From Clusia tigrina (Eukaryota > Arthropoda > Insecta > Diptera > Clusiidae): a DNA stretch of 64,000 nucleotides. Where the stretch lies: NCBI GenBank assembly GCA_920105625.2, contig OV050031.1:4443501-4507500 (forward strand), written 5' to 3'. The position numbers were made by a program, and so were the translations under genes. The notes under the pieces are model-generated. The model searched no databases. It was not told the origin of the DNA and saw only the letters and a list, made by a program, of their open reading frames with translations. Positions 61,271-64,000 of the stretch are shown one piece after another (within the stretch, counting starts at the first letter, position 1; the number at the start of each line of letters is the position of its first letter).

Positions 61271-61597
61271 TTGTATATCTCCTGGACAGCTGTGGCAGAA
61301 GTGAGCTGACAATTTTCTGCTTTACTTTCTTATATTTCCTTCGCTGTCCCTAAACAGTATTAGAAAAGCTCTGGAAGTCCTTCTGGATTCACTCTTCTTG
61401 TACTCAGGAAGAATAATGTACGACGAAGCTCATAGATTCCAGTCTGATTTCAATCAAAATTGTCACCATGTTCCTTTCATTTGGGTGCCAATAAAATACT
61501 GCTTGGAAGGTGGTAAGAAAAGCGATGACCTTTATAGTTATTTTATATATAATAAAAGCGATGTCCTCTATAGTTATATCTATAGGATTAAAATAAT

Positions 61598-61642
61598 GAA
61601 TCTTACATCAAGAAACTAACTCAGTTTCTTGATGTAAGATTC
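61598..61642. repeat. perfect 20-bp-stem hairpin, 5-base loop
   Basis: Left arm gaatcttacatcaagaaact (61598-61617), loop aactc, right arm the exact reverse complement (61623-61642). Confidence 0.97.
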
Positions 61643-61999
61643 AATGATTAGTAAACTTACTAATGGCAAATTATTTACATATAAATTATGTTTAACTTTT
61701 CCGATTTGCCTCCTAATTTCGTAAGAATCCTGGCTGAAATTGATCACCTGGAATGATTTTAACTATTCAAGCAATGAACACGTTCTTGCACATCTCTGAT
61801 TAGTGTCTCAGTCTACGCCTTCATCCTTTCTTGATGTAGTATTCCATGCAACAACACTTTTCTGCCTTCACACACGCCTCTACGAAATTCCTCAGCTGTC
61901 ATAATCTAAATTAATTAACTTTATACCTTTGTTGCCTTTGGTCCTGGACTAATCTAAACCATTGCTACCAATTCCTGAGCAGCCAAAAAAGTATTTTGT
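61643..61999. other. AT-rich intronic sequence, nothing recognised
   Basis: No array, element or plausible open frame is visible. Confidence 0.35.
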
Positions 62000-63420
62000 A
62001 TGAAATACGGTCAAGGGGAAAAATGTGAAATATTTGCAAATGTTCCTTTTGCGACTCATAAATTAGCAGCACACACAGCCAACAATCGGAGACTTTGTTC
62101 GAAGTGTCCTTTGCCATATTCCACGCCACTCATCACACTCCAACTACTTTTTTCGTCTGTCAATTTTTTGTGTAGTTAGTTTTTTATTTCAGTTGGGTTG
62201 CGTTTTATTTATATATTTATTTTTTTTTTGTTGCTTATTCGGTATCATAATCGAAAATTCTCATAAACTGATCAGCACAGACAAACCATAAAATTAAACT
62301 GTCATCTTGCATTTTATTTGGCCAGAAGAGGAGCAGCAGAGGCGCGGGAGCACCGCAGCACAAACATTTTTCTACACCGACCGAACAGCATTTGATTCCC
62401 TTGTGATACGCTTTAAGAATATTTAAGAATTTTTATAATTCCTTTCATACCGCCACAATATACCCTGACTAATCCTCTAAATCGCAGAGATACGAACATG
62501 AAATGCGTATGAAAAAAACCAAAATATAAACGAGTATGAAAGATACGCAAAAGGAGGGCTGCAAAATCCATATTTGACTTGTATAAATTACTTTATGGGA
62601 AAAATGAAATCATTATTCATAAAATGATATTTCTGGTGGCGAGCGAACTCCTCGTTTTGCTGGCGAAGAATGCAGAAGAAGCAGCAAATGTATACCAAGA
62701 AGCGTGTATGACGACGACGACAACGACGGCGCGACGGCGACGACGATGATGAGGATTGGTACAGAGCTCACAGGTATCTGCGGTGCTCCAAGTTGGCTGC
62801 CGCCTCGCCAAGTTGGCAATCAGTGCCGAACTGAACGCAAAATTCGTGTGTGCTTAATTTTTCCCTTTGGCACTGGCACTGGCTGCACACACCACCAGGA
62901 GTAGGAGCCGGAGCAGCAGCAGCAGCAGCAGCAGAAATCTTAAACCGAAACCGAGCGCTTGTTTGTAGCGCTGTCAAATCACTTTGCATTAGTTTTGCTA
63001 AAATGATTCTGACACGCCTGAACGTCAAAGAAACAATCACAAAAACAACACACCACGGCACTGTATTTAGTCTGCTTTTTGTGTTTTTTGTTTAAACAAA
63101 ACAAAACTACAACAGCAACAACAACAACAAGAACAACAAAAGCAAACTATGTTAATGCGCTGTTGACAAATTCCTCACGCTAAAACGCCTCCGCTGCCTC
63201 GGAGCCAGCGGGCAAACGATCAGCTGTTTACTTAAGCATAATGCCAGATAAATAAAGGCTATTTTGGTGCGGTGCTCAGTGCACAAACATTGAGTCAACT
63301 TTTCCATCCTAATTGCTTCTAAGTCGGTGGCGTTCCACATTTTGTCTGTGGCTGTGGGCGATCCAGGCGATGCCACCAAAAGACCCACTGTCACTTTCGA
63401 CAATTTTCGGAGAGTTGATA
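62000..63420. other. low-repeat intronic island 14 (candidate opa intronic enhancer)
   Basis: GC-balanced unique sequence with a (CAG)n run at 62911-62934, CGACGA repeats near 62710-62745 and CAA repeats at 63108-63142. No credible exon is seen: there is no C2H2 motif and no fingers 4-5. Confidence 0.3.
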
Positions 63421-63595
63421 ATGTTGTATTTAGATGTCAGAGACGTCTCCAACGACGGTTTCCTAATGGGGAAAAGTATTCATGATATTCTTGTTCTGTG
63501 GATAATTACGTACCGAACAATATACTTCTAATTCCTTGCCACGCAGTCATTTGCATATGATATCATTTCAATAGGATGTAATTTTAAGATGATAT

Positions 63596-63759
63596 TATTA
63601 TTATTATTATTATATCTTACACCATCATTAATTATGACTGCAAGGGGTTGGGGAATGAGAACTAGCTACTGAGGCTTTCGACTCGCAGAGAAAAGGATTT
63701 TATACAAAGAAACATTTTGAAGACCAAGCCCGTGGCAGGATTTGAACCTGCGACCCTCG
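63596..63759 (-). mobile_element. tRNA-related SINE, 5'-truncated, with 12-bp target-site duplication
   Basis: A perfect 12-bp direct repeat TTAAGATGATAT flanks it (63584-63595 and 63760-63771). On the minus strand it begins CGAGGGTC and a complete tRNA T-arm (plus-strand 63735-63751: 5-bp stem, 7-base loop TTCAAAT), containing a pol III B box GGTTCAAATCC. It continues through GGGCTTGGTCTTCAAAA, one copy of the 37-bp unit, CCCAACCCCTTG, and ends with an ATA-repeat tail next to the duplication. No D-arm or anticodon arm precedes the T-arm, so this is not a tRNA gene. Confidence 0.88.
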
Positions 63760-63771
63760 TTAAGATGATAT

Positions 63772-64000
63772 AATTTGAGGGCACCTTCAAAGTTGTTCCG
63801 TTTATGTAATGTTGTTCTAAAGTATAAAAAATTTCTCCTCCAAAGCAGTGAAAGTTTGGAAAATTCTCACAGTCATGAGGTCTCAAAATGCTTTCTTAAC
63901 CTTAGAATAAGAATTTAACCAGAGAATGGTGTCAAAATGCATTCTTTCTCATGAGGACTCATGTTCATATCTTGCATAGCGAATGGTCTAAAATGCTTTC
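63772..64000. other. intronic sequence at window end, nothing recognised
   Basis: AT-rich, with a caaaatgc-ttct block recurring at about 63885, 63930 and 63990, which may start a further array beyond the window. Confidence 0.35.

Larger units (their letters stand above)
39307..64000 (+). other. opa: opa first intron (runs past the window end)
   Basis: It begins with the strong donor GTAAGT straight after the codons for ZF3. Reading through adds 20-odd unrelated residues before a stop, so the donor must be used. I looked for the next exon by its expected features (a continuation EKPF, then two more C2H2 fingers) and found none up to 64000. The intron holds LINE and SINE fragments, tandem arrays and several low-repeat islands, listed separately. 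Confidence 0.8.

Noticed and set aside
62613..63061. Possible next opa exon or other coding sequence around the CAG run
   Set aside because: Frames here are driven by CAG and CGA repeats; none contains C2H2 spacing or follows an acceptor in the needed phase.
63735..63751. tRNA gene suggested by a perfect T-arm
   Set aside because: No D-arm, anticodon arm or matching acceptor strand lies upstream; a target-site duplication places the T-arm at the end of a SINE.

Overview
The window is animal nuclear DNA, almost certainly from a brachyceran fly. The only recognisable host gene is odd-paired (opa, Zic family), and only its 5' leader and first coding exon (38259-39306, + strand) are present. The exon encodes the N-terminal low-complexity region and zinc fingers 1-3. 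It ends at a perfect GTAAGT donor with a phase-1 junction, and no exon carrying fingers 4-5 is seen in the remaining 24.7 kb. The first intron is therefore longer than that, which points to a fly with a larger genome than Drosophila melanogaster. A tephritid-like fly is my guess, not something the sequence proves. The start is set by a CAAAATG context, an in-frame stop 45 bases upstream and about 500 bases with no ATG before it. A candidate Inr/DPE promoter lies near 37599.

The other 60 kb is non-coding. It alternates between two textures. Islands of about 1 kb, mixed-composition and low in repeats, occur at roughly 3.1-4.5, 10.0-10.8, 14.5-15.5, 20.3-21.7, 26.9-28.0, 30.7-32.2, 36.0-37.6, 44.4-45.2, 47.1-48.8, 51.0-52.3, 54.3-55.9, 57.4-60.2 and 62.0-63.4 kb. 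They are candidates for opa upstream and intronic regulatory DNA. Between them lie AT-rich deserts filled with minisatellites and decayed transposons.

The transposon content can be read in some detail. At least four non-LTR (LINE) families are present as 5'-truncated fragments, each with its own 3' tail repeat: A, an RNase-H-bearing family with a (TATC)n tail; B, with a (CTAC)n tail; C, with an (ACATT)n tail; and D, with a TAAATCTAA-like tail. A separate Jockey-clade reverse transcriptase pseudogene lies at 25310-26448. Several copies keep target-site duplications: 14 bp for D at 11773-11891, 13 bp for D at 24820-25019, and 11 bp for a B element nested inside another B element at 34752-35131. 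A tRNA-related SINE with a 12-bp duplication lies at 63596-63759, and a 195-bp non-autonomous hAT element with an 8-bp duplication lies at 23675-23869.

Two patterns go beyond ordinary repeat annotation. First, tandem arrays have grown from inside retroelement sequence at least four times (14-bp, 22-bp, 63-bp and 37-bp units), so here transposon fragments appear to seed minisatellites. Second, there are several perfect short-spacer or zero-spacer inverted repeats, including a 48-bp perfect palindrome at 33607-33654 and a fold-back LINE chimera at 49684-49833. These look like products of template switching. No tRNA, rRNA or CRISPR locus is present.
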